A stretch of 64,000 nt of DNA from Bradyrhizobium sp. LTSP885 (GCF_000938305.1 NZ_JYMT01000010.1:45722-109721); one strand, 5' to 3'. Positions 1-9,173 are shown, counted from the stretch's first letter. Notes: generated by a model not told the origin, from the sequence alone. A program made the numbers and translations.

Positions 1-1
1 A

Positions 2-22
2 TCGCCCGGACAAGCCGGGCGA
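2..22. repeat. Short REP-like hairpin at the left edge
   Basis: Two 8-nt arms, TCGCCCGG and CCGGGCGA, enclose the loop ACAAG. The same CCGGG-ACAAG-CCCGG design recurs at 26629-26647, so this is probably the end of a dispersed REP element cut by the window edge. From here to eutB (23-345) I see no credible gene and no convincing promoter. Confidence 0.5.
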
Positions 23-345
23 CGACACCTGTTTGATGATCGAAACAGACTCTTACCTGCGTCCCCTTCCGCCGCAGGCCTTCGGCCGAGTAAAACCTAT
101 GCCAAATCGTGGTGGACAATTCCTTAATCCGCGAGTTTCTCGCAGCTGCAACTTTAGTCATTTACGAAGTAAATCCAACTCTTTGCCTCCATCATTCCGA
201 ATCTGGTCGGGTGAACGCATACGGAACTCGTGTCGTGCATTTCTCCGATATTTCGTCAACTCTTGACGTGTTAACGCAGATGGCATTGCGTTCGAAAACA
301 TTCGCCACGCTGATCCCGACCTGCATCAACTAGGTCCGAATTGCC

Positions 346-1713
346 ATGGTTTACCGCCACACCATCAACTCCACCGCTTACCTCTTCGCTGGCCTGCGCG
401 AGTTGCTGGCCAAGGCGACGCCGCCGCGTTCCGGCGACCGCCTGGCCGGCATCGCGGCCGACAGCGCCGAGCAGATGATCGCGGCGCGGCTCGCGCTTGC
501 CGACGTTCCGCTCAGGCAGTTTCTCAATGAGCCGGTGATCCCTTACGAGGACGACGAGATCACCCGCCTGATCCTCGACAGTCACGATGTCTCCGGATTT
601 GTGCCGATGTCGTCGCTCACCGTCGGCGGGTTCCGCGATTGGCTGCTGTCGGATGCCGCCACCGGCGATACTTTAAGGAAGATCTCGCGCGGCGTGACGC
701 CGGAAATGGTCGCGGCGGTGTCGAAGCTGATGCGCAACCAGGAGCTGATCGTGGTTGCAAGGAAGTGCGAGGTAACGACCGGCTTCCGCAACACCATCGG
801 CCTGCCCGGGCGGATGAGCGCACGGCTGCAGCCCGACCGTCCGCTCGACGACGCGCGCGGCATCGTCGCCTCGATCCTCGACGGGCTCGTGCTCGGATCT
901 GGCGACGCGTGCATCAGCGTCAACCCGGCGAGCGACGACCCCCAAACGATCGGGCCGCTGTTGCGAACGCTCGACGACGTCATCACGCGGCTGGAGATTC
1001 CGACACAGGCTTGCGTGCTCACGCATGTCACGACCACGCTCGGCCTGATCGGGCAGGGGCTGCCGGTCGACCTCGTGTTCCAGTCGATCGCCGGGACCGA
1101 GGCGGCGAACCGCAATCTCGGTGTCGACCTCTCGGTCCTGAGGGAAGCGCGCGAGGCGGCGCTGTCGCTCCGCCGCGGCACGGTCGGCGATCAGCTGATG
1201 TATTTCGGGACCGGGCAGGGCTCGGCGCTGGCGGCCAATGCCCATCACCAGGTCGACCAGCAGACCTGCGAGGCGCGTGCCTATGCGGTGGCGCGGGCGT
1301 TCGATCCGCTGCTCGTCAACAGCGTCATCGGTCCCGACTATCTTGCCGACGGCAAGGAGATCATCCGCGCCGGGCTCGAGGATCACTTCTGCGGCAAGGT
1401 GCTTGGCCTGCCGCTCGGCGTCGAGGTCTGCACCACTCATGCCGGGGCCGATCGGGATGACATGGACAACCTCGTCACGTTGCTGGCGGCCGCAGGCGTG
1501 ACCTTCATGACGGGGGTCCCGGGCGCCGACGACGTGATGTCGAACCGCCAGTCGACCTCGCGCGACACACTCTATGCCCGCGACCTGTTCGGCCTGAAGC
1601 GGGCACCCGAATTCGACGATTGGCTGACGCGTGCAGGCCTTACCGGGCAGGATTTCCGCCTTGCCGCGAATGCAGGCCTGCTGCCCGAATTTGCGTCCAG
1701 GCTGCAGGCCTGA
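346..1713 (+). CDS. eutB: Ethanolamine ammonia-lyase large subunit EutB
   Basis: This is the catalytic TIM-barrel subunit of adenosylcobalamin-dependent ethanolamine ammonia-lyase, which converts ethanolamine to acetaldehyde and ammonia. The product has 455 residues, the normal EutB length, and is recognisable throughout: the N-terminal PYEDDEITRLI region, the central SVNPASDDPQ segment, and the C-terminal GVPGADDVMSNRQSTS and YARDLFGLKRAPEFDDWL segments. The start is the only ATG that gives a full-length protein; no strong ribosome binding site precedes it. The small subunit eutC, normally directly downstream, is not here. The next gene, after 130 nt, is the cobalamin-binding radical-SAM enzyme HpnP. 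Family identity is firm. Activity as ethanolamine lyase depends on an EutC encoded elsewhere. Confidence 0.95.
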   Translation: MVYRHTINSTAYLFAGLRELLAKATPPRSGDRLAGIAADSAEQMIAARLALADVPLRQFLNEPVIPYEDDEITRLILDSHDVSGFVPMSSLTVGGFRDWLLSDAATGDTLRKISRGVTPEMVAAVSKLMRNQELIVVARKCEVTTGFRNTIGLPGRMSARLQPDRPLDDARGIVASILDGLVLGSGDACISVNPASDDPQTIGPLLRTLDDVITRLEIPTQACVLTHVTTTLGLIGQGLPVDLVFQSIAGTEAANRNLGVDLSVLREAREAALSLRRGTVGDQLMYFGTGQGSALAANAHHQVDQQTCEARAYAVARAFDPLLVNSVIGPDYLADGKEIIRAGLEDHFCGKVLGLPLGVEVCTTHAGADRDDMDNLVTLLAAAGVTFMTGVPGADDVMSNRQSTSRDTLYARDLFGLKRAPEFDDWLTRAGLTGQDFRLAANAGLLPEFASRLQA

Positions 1714-1733
1714 GGCGAGAAGAGAGTTTTGGG

Positions 1734-1758
1734 GCAACCATCGCGGCACTACGGCGTT
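1734..1758 (+). promoter_or_regulatory. Candidate EcfG (general stress response) promoter for hpnP
   Basis: GCAAC at 1734-1738 is followed by a 16-nt spacer and CGTT at 1755-1758. The alphaproteobacterial EcfG consensus is GGAAC-N16/17-CGTT, so this has one mismatch in the -35 box and ideal spacing. It lies about 86 nt before the hpnP start. hpnP of Rhodopseudomonas palustris is reported to be EcfG-controlled, which fits. The match is visible in the sequence; its function is inferred. Confidence 0.55.
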
Positions 1759-1843
1759 AGCCGACGCCACAATGTTGAAGAATTTCTGGTCCAGCGTTCA
1801 ATGGCGTGGTTAAATTCGGTGTTGCTTCGCTTGAGGGTATTTG

Positions 1844-3430
1844 ATGAGAGCCGAGCGCGTTGAGACGGTACGGCATATTCTCTGCGTCTTCCCGCGCTAT
1901 ACGTCGGCCTTTGGCACCTTTGAGTATGCCTACCCCCTCACCGACGGCGTCAAGGCATTCATGCCCCCGCAGGGGCTGCTGCTGATCGCAGCCTATCTGC
2001 CCGAGAACTGGCCGGTCCGCTTCGTCGACGAGAACCTGCGTCCGGCGACCGAGGACGATTTCGAGTGGGCGGATGCCGTGTTCGTCAGCGGCATGCACAT
2101 CCAGCGCCAGCACATGAACGATATCTGCCACCGCGCGCATGACCACGGCCTGCCGGTCGCGATCGGCGGTCCCTCAGTCAGCGCCTGCCCGGATTACTAT
2201 CCCTCATTCGACTACCTCCATGTCGGCGAACTCGGCGACGCCACCAACGAGCTGATCAAGCGTCTAGCAGAGGATACCAGCCGTCCGGACGAGCAAGTGG
2301 TGTTCAAGACCCTCGATCGCCTGCCGATGACCGAGTTCCCGCTGCCGGCCTATGAACTCGCCGAAATCAAGAAGTACTTTCTCGGCAGCATCCAGTTCTC
2401 CTCGGGCTGCCCCTACCAGTGCGAGTTCTGCGACATCCCCGGGCTCTATGGCCGCAATCCGCGCCTGAAATCGCCGCAGCAGATCATTGCCGAGCTCGAC
2501 AAGCTGCGCGAATGCGGCATGACCGACTCGGTTTATTTCGTCGATGATAATTTCATCGGCAACCGCAAGGCTGCCGTCGATTTGCTGCCCCATCTGATCG
2601 AGTGGCAGAAACGGACCGGCTATGTGACGCGGCTCGCCTGTGAGGCGACGCTCAACATCGCCAAGCGCACCGAGATCCTGGAGAAGATGCGCGAAGCCTT
2701 CTTCGTCACCATCTTCGTCGGCATCGAAACCCCCGATCCCGAAGCGCTGAAGGCGATGCACAAGGATCAGAACATGATGGTTCCGATCCTGGAAGGCGTG
2801 CACACCATCAATTCCTACGGGATGGAGGTCGTCTCCGGCATCATCATGGGTCTCGACACCGACAAGCCCGAGACCGGCAAGGCCCTGCTCTCCTTCGTCG
2901 ACGAGTCCCGCATTCCGCTCCTGACCATCAACCTGCTGCAGGCGCTGCCGAAGACGCCGCTGTGGGATCGCCTCGAAAAGGCAGGACGGCTGGTCGATGA
3001 CGACGGCCGCGATTCCAACGTCAAGTTCCTGCTGCCCTATGATGACGTGGTCAGTTCCTGGCGCAAATGCATGGAAGTCGCCTACCAGCCGGAGAAGCTG
3101 TTTGAGCGCTACCAGTATCAATGCGACTATACCTATGCCAACCGCATCAAGGTGCCGGTCAGCCCGGAGCTGAAGACCTGGGCCAACATCCGGCGCGGCC
3201 TGATCATGCTCCGCAACATCTTCTGGAAGGTCGGCGTGCTCGGCAGTTACAGGCGCGTGTTCTGGAAGTTCGCGCTGGGGCGGATCAAGCGCGGTGACAT
3301 CGAGGGCCTGATCTCGGCGACGATGGTGGCGCATCATCTGATCACGTTCGCGCGCGCGGCCTCCTCTGGTCGGCAGAACGCGTCGAATTATTCGATCCGG
3401 CTGCGCGAGGCGTCCGTCCCCGCCGAATGA
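1844..3430 (+). CDS. hpnP: Hopanoid C-2 methylase HpnP (B12-binding radical SAM)
   Basis: HpnP methylates hopanoids at C-2, giving 2-methylhopanoids. The 528-residue protein has an N-terminal cobalamin-binding-like Rossmann region (about 10-145), then a radical-SAM core whose CX3CX2C cluster motif is C189, C193 and C196 in the segment CPYQCEFCDIPGLYGR, then the long C-terminal DUF4070-type region typical of HpnP. ATG 1844 is preferred over TTG 1841 because GAGGG at 1832-1836 is well placed for it. It is monocistronic in appearance, lying between eutB and an RND transporter, and about 4 kb from the hpnC-hpnG run. A candidate EcfG promoter precedes it. Identity is high-confidence from overall sequence and the hopanoid context. 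Confidence 0.95.
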   Translation: MRAERVETVRHILCVFPRYTSAFGTFEYAYPLTDGVKAFMPPQGLLLIAAYLPENWPVRFVDENLRPATEDDFEWADAVFVSGMHIQRQHMNDICHRAHDHGLPVAIGGPSVSACPDYYPSFDYLHVGELGDATNELIKRLAEDTSRPDEQVVFKTLDRLPMTEFPLPAYELAEIKKYFLGSIQFSSGCPYQCEFCDIPGLYGRNPRLKSPQQIIAELDKLRECGMTDSVYFVDDNFIGNRKAAVDLLPHLIEWQKRTGYVTRLACEATLNIAKRTEILEKMREAFFVTIFVGIETPDPEALKAMHKDQNMMVPILEGVHTINSYGMEVVSGIIMGLDTDKPETGKALLSFVDESRIPLLTINLLQALPKTPLWDRLEKAGRLVDDDGRDSNVKFLLPYDDVVSSWRKCMEVAYQPEKLFERYQYQCDYTYANRIKVPVSPELKTWANIRRGLIMLRNIFWKVGVLGSYRRVFWKFALGRIKRGDIEGLISATMVAHHLITFARAASSGRQNASNYSIRLREASVPAE

Positions 3431-3668
3431 CAGCATGACACCGCCACTGCCGCCGCGCTGTCGAGGTGTGACAAATCAGATACTTATCGATGGTTTTCGT
3501 CAGGTCCGCGCTGATTTGGCATGGTGCTCGCGCTTGCGAGCAAGGGGCCGGACCTGTAAAACCCCGCGTGATTTCAAGGACTAGCGCCGATCAGACGTTC
3601 TGACGAGCCTCATTCGCGCCCGGAACCCAAGCTAGCTAGATTGCGCCGTTTTCAGAACTGGACAGGGC

Positions 3669-6053
3669 ATGCTCGAAAAGAACTCCGAAAGTCAGGTCCA
3701 CGTCGAGCAGGTGGAAGAGCCCCGGACGGGGACCAGCATCGCGTTCGGAATCGAGCGCCTCGGCCTGATTCCGATGCGGGCGCCGATCCTGTCCTGCGTC
3801 GTCCTCGTGCTGCTGATGATTGGCGCCCTGTTCGGCATCCATCGGATCAAGATCGACGACTCGCTGTCGCAGCTGTTCCGCTCCAACTCCAAGGACTACA
3901 AGCAGTACGAGGCGGTCACCAAACGCTTCCCCGCGACCGAGTTCGACGTCCTGATCGTGGTCGAGGGCAAGACGCTGCTTGCCCGCGAGAATCTCGAGAA
4001 GCTGCGCGACATGGTGACCGACGTGCAACTCGTCGAGGGCGTGCGCGGCGTGGTGTCGCTGTTCTCGGCGCGCCAGGCGCCTGAGCCCGGCAAGCTGCCG
4101 GCGGCGCTGTTCCCGAACGAGCTCCCGACAGGCGCGGCCTACGACAAGTTCGCCGAGACAATCAAAAGCAACGAAATCATCCGCGGCAAGCTGTTGTCGG
4201 AAGACGGCACGCTCGCGCTGGTCGTGCTGTCGCTCGAGCCCGAGGTGGTCGCCAGCAACAAGCTCACCAAGGTCGTCGCCGACATGAGGAAGATCATGGC
4301 CGACGACCTCGGCGGCAGCGGGCTCAATGCCCAGCTCTCCGGCGTGCCGGTGATGCAGCTCGAGATCCGCAACGCGGTCGAGCGTGACGGGATTACTTAC
4401 AACGTCCTCGGCATCCTCGCCGGCTGCATCATTGCCATCATCTTCTTCCGCAAGGTGTCCTTCATGGTGGCGGCGGCGTTCCCGCCGATGATCGCGATCC
4501 TGCTGGCGCTCGGCGCCCTTGGCTGGGCGAATTTCAATCTCAACATGTTCCTCAACGTGATGACCCCGCTCATCATGGTGATCAGCTTCTCCGACTCGAT
4601 GCAGCTGACGTTTGCGGCGCGCGACCGGCTGATTGCCGGGCAGGACAAGTTCACCGCGTTCAAGAACGCGGTGCTGGTGGTCGGCCCGGCCTGCGTGCTC
4701 ACCCACGGCACGGCCGGGATTTCGTTCATCGCGCTGCAGTTCTCGGATTCCGACCTGATCCGCAAGTTCGGCGAGGCCGGGCTTGCGGCCACCATCATCG
4801 CGCTGGTCGCGGTGTTGTCGCTGGTGCCGGTGTTCGGCATTCTGCTGGTGCGCAACGAGAAGACGTTCGCGGTCAAGTTCCAGGGGGCGGATGCCGGCGT
4901 GCAGGCGCTGCGCAATTTCTGCTACTGGATCGCGGTGCGGATGGTCGGGCGTCCCGGGCTGTTCAGCCTGATCGCGCTTGTTGTCGTCGGCAGCCTCGGC
5001 GTCGTCTATGCCAATCTGCAGCCGCGCTACCGGCTTGCCGACCAGGTTCCCGACAAGCGGCAGGCAGTGGCGGCATCGAGCCGGCTCGACGCCAAGCTGA
5101 CCGGCGCCAACCCGGTCGACGTGCTGATCGAATTCCCCAAGGGGCAATCGCTCTATTCGCCGGAGACCCTGAAGACCATCGCCGACGTCCATGCAATGGT
5201 CGAGGACAGCGCCGGCGTCGGCAACGTCTGGTCGCTGGAAACCTTGCGGCGCTGGCTCGCCGAAAAGGCCGGCAGCAACGATGTCGCGACGCTGAAGGAA
5301 TATGTCAGCGTGATTCCCGAGCATCTGGTGCGCCGCTTCATCTCGGCGGATCAGAATGCGGTCGTGGTGTCGGGTCGGGTCCCGGATCTGGACTCGAGCC
5401 AACTGCTTCCGGTGGTGAACAAACTCGATAACTCGCTGGACAAGGTGCGTGCCGAGCATCCCGGTTACGAGATCGCAGTCACCGGCCTGTCGGTGATCGC
5501 CGCGCGCAACAGCGCCAACATGATCGAGAAGCTCAACCACGGCCTCACTATCGAATTCCTGCTGGTCGCGGTCTTCATCGGGCTCGCGTTCCGCTCGGTC
5601 GTGGTGTTGTTCTCCTGCATCCTGCCCGGCATCTTCCCGGTGGTGCTGTCGGGCACCGTGCTGTACGCGCTCGGAGAGGGGCTGCAATTCGCCAGCGTGG
5701 TGGCGCTGACGGTGTCGTTCGGCCTCGGTCTCAGCGCCACCATCCACTTCCTCAACCGGCTGCGGCTGGAGCGGAAGCCGGGCGTCAGTGCCGATCTCGC
5801 CGTGGAGCGCGCCACCGTGCTGGTCGGCCCGGCGCTGATCCTGACCACGGTGGTGCTGGCCTGCGGCCTGATCGTGACGGTGTTCTCGGACCTGCCGTCG
5901 CTGCGCCTGTTCGGCTGGCTCAGCGCGTTCTCGATGGTCGCAGCCCTGGTCGCGGACCTCTTCATCCTGCGGCCAACATCGATGTTCCTGATCAACCTGT
6001 CGCAGAAGATCCGCGGCACCGCCGGACAGCCGCAGCCGACAGAGAAGACCTGA
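3669..6053 (+). CDS. MMPL/RND-superfamily exporter, HpnN paralogue
   Basis: A 794-residue inner-membrane protein with the duplicated RND layout: one membrane segment near residues 38-55, a periplasmic loop, a block of membrane helices at roughly 245-420, another helix near 435, a second loop, and a final helix block from about 645 to 785. It resembles the MMPL/SSD lipid exporter family, to which HpnN also belongs; its opening after the first helix (IKIDDSLSQLF) parallels that of HpnN (INTDINKLI). It sits between hpnP and the hopanoid synthesis genes, so a lipid or hopanoid cargo is plausible but unproven. The start ATG has only a weak ribosome binding site. The gene ends at a strong bidirectional terminator. 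Confidence 0.8.
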   Translation: MLEKNSESQVHVEQVEEPRTGTSIAFGIERLGLIPMRAPILSCVVLVLLMIGALFGIHRIKIDDSLSQLFRSNSKDYKQYEAVTKRFPATEFDVLIVVEGKTLLARENLEKLRDMVTDVQLVEGVRGVVSLFSARQAPEPGKLPAALFPNELPTGAAYDKFAETIKSNEIIRGKLLSEDGTLALVVLSLEPEVVASNKLTKVVADMRKIMADDLGGSGLNAQLSGVPVMQLEIRNAVERDGITYNVLGILAGCIIAIIFFRKVSFMVAAAFPPMIAILLALGALGWANFNLNMFLNVMTPLIMVISFSDSMQLTFAARDRLIAGQDKFTAFKNAVLVVGPACVLTHGTAGISFIALQFSDSDLIRKFGEAGLAATIIALVAVLSLVPVFGILLVRNEKTFAVKFQGADAGVQALRNFCYWIAVRMVGRPGLFSLIALVVVGSLGVVYANLQPRYRLADQVPDKRQAVAASSRLDAKLTGANPVDVLIEFPKGQSLYSPETLKTIADVHAMVEDSAGVGNVWSLETLRRWLAEKAGSNDVATLKEYVSVIPEHLVRRFISADQNAVVVSGRVPDLDSSQLLPVVNKLDNSLDKVRAEHPGYEIAVTGLSVIAARNSANMIEKLNHGLTIEFLLVAVFIGLAFRSVVVLFSCILPGIFPVVLSGTVLYALGEGLQFASVVALTVSFGLGLSATIHFLNRLRLERKPGVSADLAVERATVLVGPALILTTVVLACGLIVTVFSDLPSLRLFGWLSAFSMVAALVADLFILRPTSMFLINLSQKIRGTAGQPQPTEKT

Positions 6054-6057
6054 CGAC

Positions 6058-6094
6058 AAGGGCCCGGTTCCGATTGATCGGAACCGGGCCCTTT
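6058..6094. terminator. Bidirectional rho-independent terminator
   Basis: Perfect 17-nt arms (6058-6074 and 6077-6093) around a TG centre form a very GC-rich hairpin with A residues on one flank and T residues on the other. It separates the convergent genes at 3669-6053 (+) and 6125-6628 (-), and can serve both. Confidence 0.9.
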
Positions 6095-6124
6095 ATGAAA
6101 TTCTTGGGCGAAGCGCCGAGCGCC

Positions 6125-6628
6125 TCAGCTCTTCGTCATCGTGATGGTGACGCCGCGGATCTCGCCCTTGGAGTCGATCTGCACGACCTGCTTGGAGCCG
6201 TTGGTCTGCAGGTTCAGGTTCGCGGCAAAGCCCGACGCCTCGACGAACACGTCGATCCGCCCGCCGCCCGCGGTGCCCTGCAAATTGCCGAAGATGTTGC
6301 GGCTCTTCTCGCTCCAGTTGCCGGAGATGCGATCGCCCTGGCTGGTGACGTCGCTGGAGAGGTCGAACTTGTAGCTGTCGCTTGCGCAATTCAGGCTCTG
6401 CTTCAGGCTCATGCCCGTTGCGGCGACCTTGTAGCTAGCCTTGCACCTGATGTGCTCGGTGGTGCCGTCGGACAACGAAACCGTGCCCGAGCCGGTCCAT
6501 GAGCCGTCAAAGCCGGCGAAAGGCCCGCTGGATTGCGCATGGCCTGCGGAGGCCGACAGCATGAGTGCGGCGCCGACGCCAGCAGCCCTGAGGGCCTGAC
6601 CGGAAAGGCTGGAACCAAACAGTGTCAT
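6125..6628 (-). CDS. Exported protein of unknown function
   Basis: A 167-residue protein with an N-terminal signal peptide ending near the AGHAQ motif (about residue 32). The mature part is short, Ser/Gly/Thr-rich and probably beta-rich, with two cysteines that could pair (in RCKAS and LNCAS). ATG 6628 is chosen over the upstream start at 6700 because it begins directly with the signal peptide and follows GGGAA. I do not recognise a named family. It is convergent with the MMPL exporter and lies near the hopanoid genes, but nothing links it to hopanoid synthesis. Confidence 0.75.
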   Translation of the reverse strand: MTLFGSSLSGQALRAAGVGAALMLSASAGHAQSSGPFAGFDGSWTGSGTVSLSDGTTEHIRCKASYKVAATGMSLKQSLNCASDSYKFDLSSDVTSQGDRISGNWSEKSRNIFGNLQGTAGGGRIDVFVEASGFAANLNLQTNGSKQVVQIDSKGEIRGVTITMTKS

Positions 6629-7031
6629 TGTGAATATTCCCGTTGAAATCAGTGCTTCTTTTGCAAGAAACGCGTCGCCGCATCGAAGATTTAGTGTCAC
6701 CGCAGTATGTTAGGTTCAAATGACAGGCATGGGCGCGTATGAGGCCGTCACATCGCCGGACGGAATCAAAACTTCCGGTGCCATGACCTCTCTCCCTGGT
6801 GCGGCGTTGTCCGAGATCGCCGCACAATGGCAAAAGAGGTGAACGAATAACTAATGAGAATCAATGGTTTATGCAAGGGTTTACAGCGTCGCAAATTTAG
6901 CCGCATTTAGCAGTGCTTGTTGTCAATTCGTTGCTGCGTCACGCGGCGTCCAAACTCCCTGCAAATTCGTCCCGGCCATGCCGAAGCGCTTTCGGGGACG
7001 GATTTTCTGCTGTCGGAAATGAAGGAATACG
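6629..7031. other. Divergent intergenic region, AT-richer than surroundings
   Basis: About 400 nt between the divergent genes at 6628 (-) and 7032 (+). It must hold their promoters. The stretch 6840-6900 is noticeably AT-rich for this genome. I see no convincing repeat, RNA or open reading frame. Confidence 0.5.
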
Positions 7032-7271
7032 ATGCGTAAATTTTTCCTGGCTGTTGCCCTTTTGTCGATCCCGCTTTCATCTGCCGCCTTCGCCCAAGAG
7101 CCGGCGCGCGGCGGCACGCCAGATGAGCAGAAGGCCTGCACGCGCGACGTGCAGAAGCACTGCCGCGCCGTGATCGATCAGGGCGACTTCACCATTCTTG
7201 CCTGCCTACAGCAGAACCGCACCAAGATCAGCGCCGCGTGCGACGCCGTGCTGAAGACCCACGGTCAGTAA
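7032..7271 (+). CDS. Small exported cysteine-rich protein
   Basis: A 79-residue protein: signal peptide (residues 1-21, cut after AFA), then a short helical domain with four cysteines at 36, 44, 58 and 70. The pattern (CTRDVQKHC, then LACLQQN, then AAC) matches the Cys-rich repeat seen in Golgi apparatus protein 1-like proteins (PF00839 type), known in many Bradyrhizobium secreted proteins. AAGGAATACG precedes the ATG. It lies 190 nt upstream of hpnC on the same strand. The role is unknown; disulfide-stabilised periplasmic protein is the safe description. Confidence 0.8.
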   Translation: MRKFFLAVALLSIPLSSAAFAQEPARGGTPDEQKACTRDVQKHCRAVIDQGDFTILACLQQNRTKISAACDAVLKTHGQ

Positions 7272-7461
7272 GGCCGCGTTCAGGCCTCAAGGGACTGCCG
7301 CGAAGCCTGCGGCCGGCATTTGCCGGCCCCGGGCTTGTATGCTGGCGGTCACAGATAGCATTGGTTTTGGCGGCGTATTCCCCTATATGGGGCTCGCAAT
7401 CCCCGGCATGCGCTGACCACTCGCGCCTGCCTTGCCATGACCAGTGTAGCCCAAATTTCCA

Positions 7462-8340
7462 ATGACCACCGCGAGCGACCTGCGATCCGGAAAGACCCAC
7501 CGCGACGAGAATTTTCCGGTCGCGTCGTGGATCATTCATCCACGGCATCGTGCCCTGATCCTGGCCTTCTATAATTTCGTCCGCACGGCCGACGACATCG
7601 CCGATCACGCCACGCTGCCTGCCGAGGAGAAGCTGCGCTATCTCGACCTGATGGAGGCCGAGCTTCTCGGCAACGGCGAGACCCAGAAGGAAGCCGTCAA
7701 TTTGCGCCGCGCCTTCGCCGAGCGCGCCATGCCGCCGCGGCATGCGCGCGACGTGCTGGTGGCGTTCCGCCTTGACGTCACCAAGCTGCGCTATGAGACC
7801 TGGGACGACGTGATCGACTATTGCCGCTACTCGGCGATGCCGGTCGGCCGCTTCATGCTCGACGTGCACGGCGAGAGCACCTCGACCTGGGCCGCGTCCG
7901 ACGCGCTCTGTGCCGGCCTGCAGATCAACAACCATTTGCAGGACTGCGCCAAGGACTACAAAAATCTGAACCGCATCTACCTGCCGCGGGACGCGCTGGC
8001 CGCATCGGGCGCGACCGTCGAGATGCTCAGCGAGGCGAAGTCGCCACCGCAATTGCTCAAGTGCCTGCAGGCGCTCGCGCTGCGCACCGAGGCGCTGCTC
8101 GACGAGAGCAAGTCGCTTGCGGCCGAGGTGAAGGATTTCAGGCTCGGGCTCGAGATATCGGTGATCCAGGCCTTTGCCGACAAGATCGTCAACATGCTGA
8201 AGGTGCGCGATCCGCTCAGCGAACGCGTTCATCTGAGCCCGGTCGAGCTGCTGCTGCAGAGCCTCGGCGGCATGGCTGGCGAGACCGCCCGCCGCGCCAC
8301 CGGGCGGCGTTCGGTCTCCAAGACGGCGGCCGGCGCATGA
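7462..8340 (+). CDS. hpnC: Hydroxysqualene synthase HpnC
   Basis: HpnC belongs to the squalene/phytoene synthase family; in the HpnCDE route it converts presqualene diphosphate to hydroxysqualene. The 292-residue protein has both Asp-rich motifs that bind diphosphate through magnesium: DDIAD at 44-48 and DCAKD at 161-165. It opens the run hpnC-hpnD-hpnE-shc-hpnG, in which successive genes overlap or nearly touch. Its TGA overlaps the hpnD start by four bases (ATGA). No strong ribosome binding site is visible before the ATG. Confidence 0.96.
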   Translation: MTTASDLRSGKTHRDENFPVASWIIHPRHRALILAFYNFVRTADDIADHATLPAEEKLRYLDLMEAELLGNGETQKEAVNLRRAFAERAMPPRHARDVLVAFRLDVTKLRYETWDDVIDYCRYSAMPVGRFMLDVHGESTSTWAASDALCAGLQINNHLQDCAKDYKNLNRIYLPRDALAASGATVEMLSEAKSPPQLLKCLQALALRTEALLDESKSLAAEVKDFRLGLEISVIQAFADKIVNMLKVRDPLSERVHLSPVELLLQSLGGMAGETARRATGRRSVSKTAAGA

Positions 8341-9173
8341 GCGTTGAGGCGGCAGCCAACGCAAACTACGGCAGCACCGCGTCCGGCAGTTCGTTCTATG
8401 CCGCGATGCGGGTCCTGCCGCGCGCGCAGCGCGAGGCCATGTTCCAGATCTACAGCTTCTGCCGGCAGGTCGACGACATCGCCGACTCCGACGGTCCGCG
8501 GCCGGAGCGTCTGGCCGCGCTCCAGCAGTGGCGCGAGGACATCGACGCGCTCTATCAGGGCCATCCGCCCGATCGCCTCAAGGACTACGTCGCCTCGGTG
8601 AAGGCCTTCGGGCTGAAGCGCGAAGACTTTCTTGCGATCGTCGATGGCATGGAGATGGACGTGCCGCAGGACATCCGCGCGCCGGACCTTGCGACGCTCG
8701 ATCTCTACTGCGATCGCGTCGCCAGCGCCGTTGGCCGGCTGTCGGTGCGTGTGTTCGGCCTGCCCGAGGACGACGGCGTTGAGCTCGCCCATCACCTCGG
8801 CCGCGCGCTTCAGCTCACCAACATCCTGCGCGACATCGACGAGGACGCCGGCCTCGGCCGCCTCTATCTGCCGCGCGAATGGCTCTGGCACGCCGGCATC
8901 ACCAACGACGATCCGGCCCGCGTCACCGCCGACCGCGCGCTGCCGAAGGTGTGCGCGCCGCTCGCCGAGCGCGCCAAGATGCACTTCCAGAAATCCGACG
9001 AGATCATGAAGCGCAATTCGCGCCGCGCGGTCCGCGCGCCGCGGATCATGTCGAAATACTACCACGCGATCCTCGATCTCCTGATCGCACGTGGCTTTGC
9101 CGCCCCGCGCGAGCCGGTGCGCGTGTCCAAGGCGGCCAAGATCGGCATCCTGCTTCGTTACGCGATCATCTGA
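8337..9173 (+). CDS. hpnD: Presqualene diphosphate synthase HpnD
   Basis: HpnD condenses two farnesyl diphosphates into presqualene diphosphate, the first step of the three-gene bacterial squalene route. The 278-residue protein has the paired Asp-rich motifs of head-to-head prenyl synthases: DDIAD at 46-50 and DIDED at 166-170, the latter followed by GLGRLYLP. The start ATG overlaps the hpnC stop in an ATGA junction, so translation is coupled. Its stop in turn overlaps hpnE by one base. Confidence 0.96.
   Translation: MSVEAAANANYGSTASGSSFYAAMRVLPRAQREAMFQIYSFCRQVDDIADSDGPRPERLAALQQWREDIDALYQGHPPDRLKDYVASVKAFGLKREDFLAIVDGMEMDVPQDIRAPDLATLDLYCDRVASAVGRLSVRVFGLPEDDGVELAHHLGRALQLTNILRDIDEDAGLGRLYLPREWLWHAGITNDDPARVTADRALPKVCAPLAERAKMHFQKSDEIMKRNSRRAVRAPRIMSKYYHAILDLLIARGFAAPREPVRVSKAAKIGILLRYAII

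Noticed and set aside
3622..3650. GGAAC and CGTT boxes upstream of the MMPL exporter, as a possible EcfG promoter.
   Set aside because: The spacer is 20 nt, too long for the 16-17 nt required.
3636..6059. An 807-codon antisense frame across the MMPL exporter gene.
   Set aside because: Same cause: complementary-strand frame of a GC-rich gene. The plus-strand protein has a clear RND plan.
7821..8336. Upstream extension of the hpnD frame by 172 codons.
   Set aside because: It overlaps hpnC in another frame; the conserved HpnD start is at the ATGA junction at 8337.
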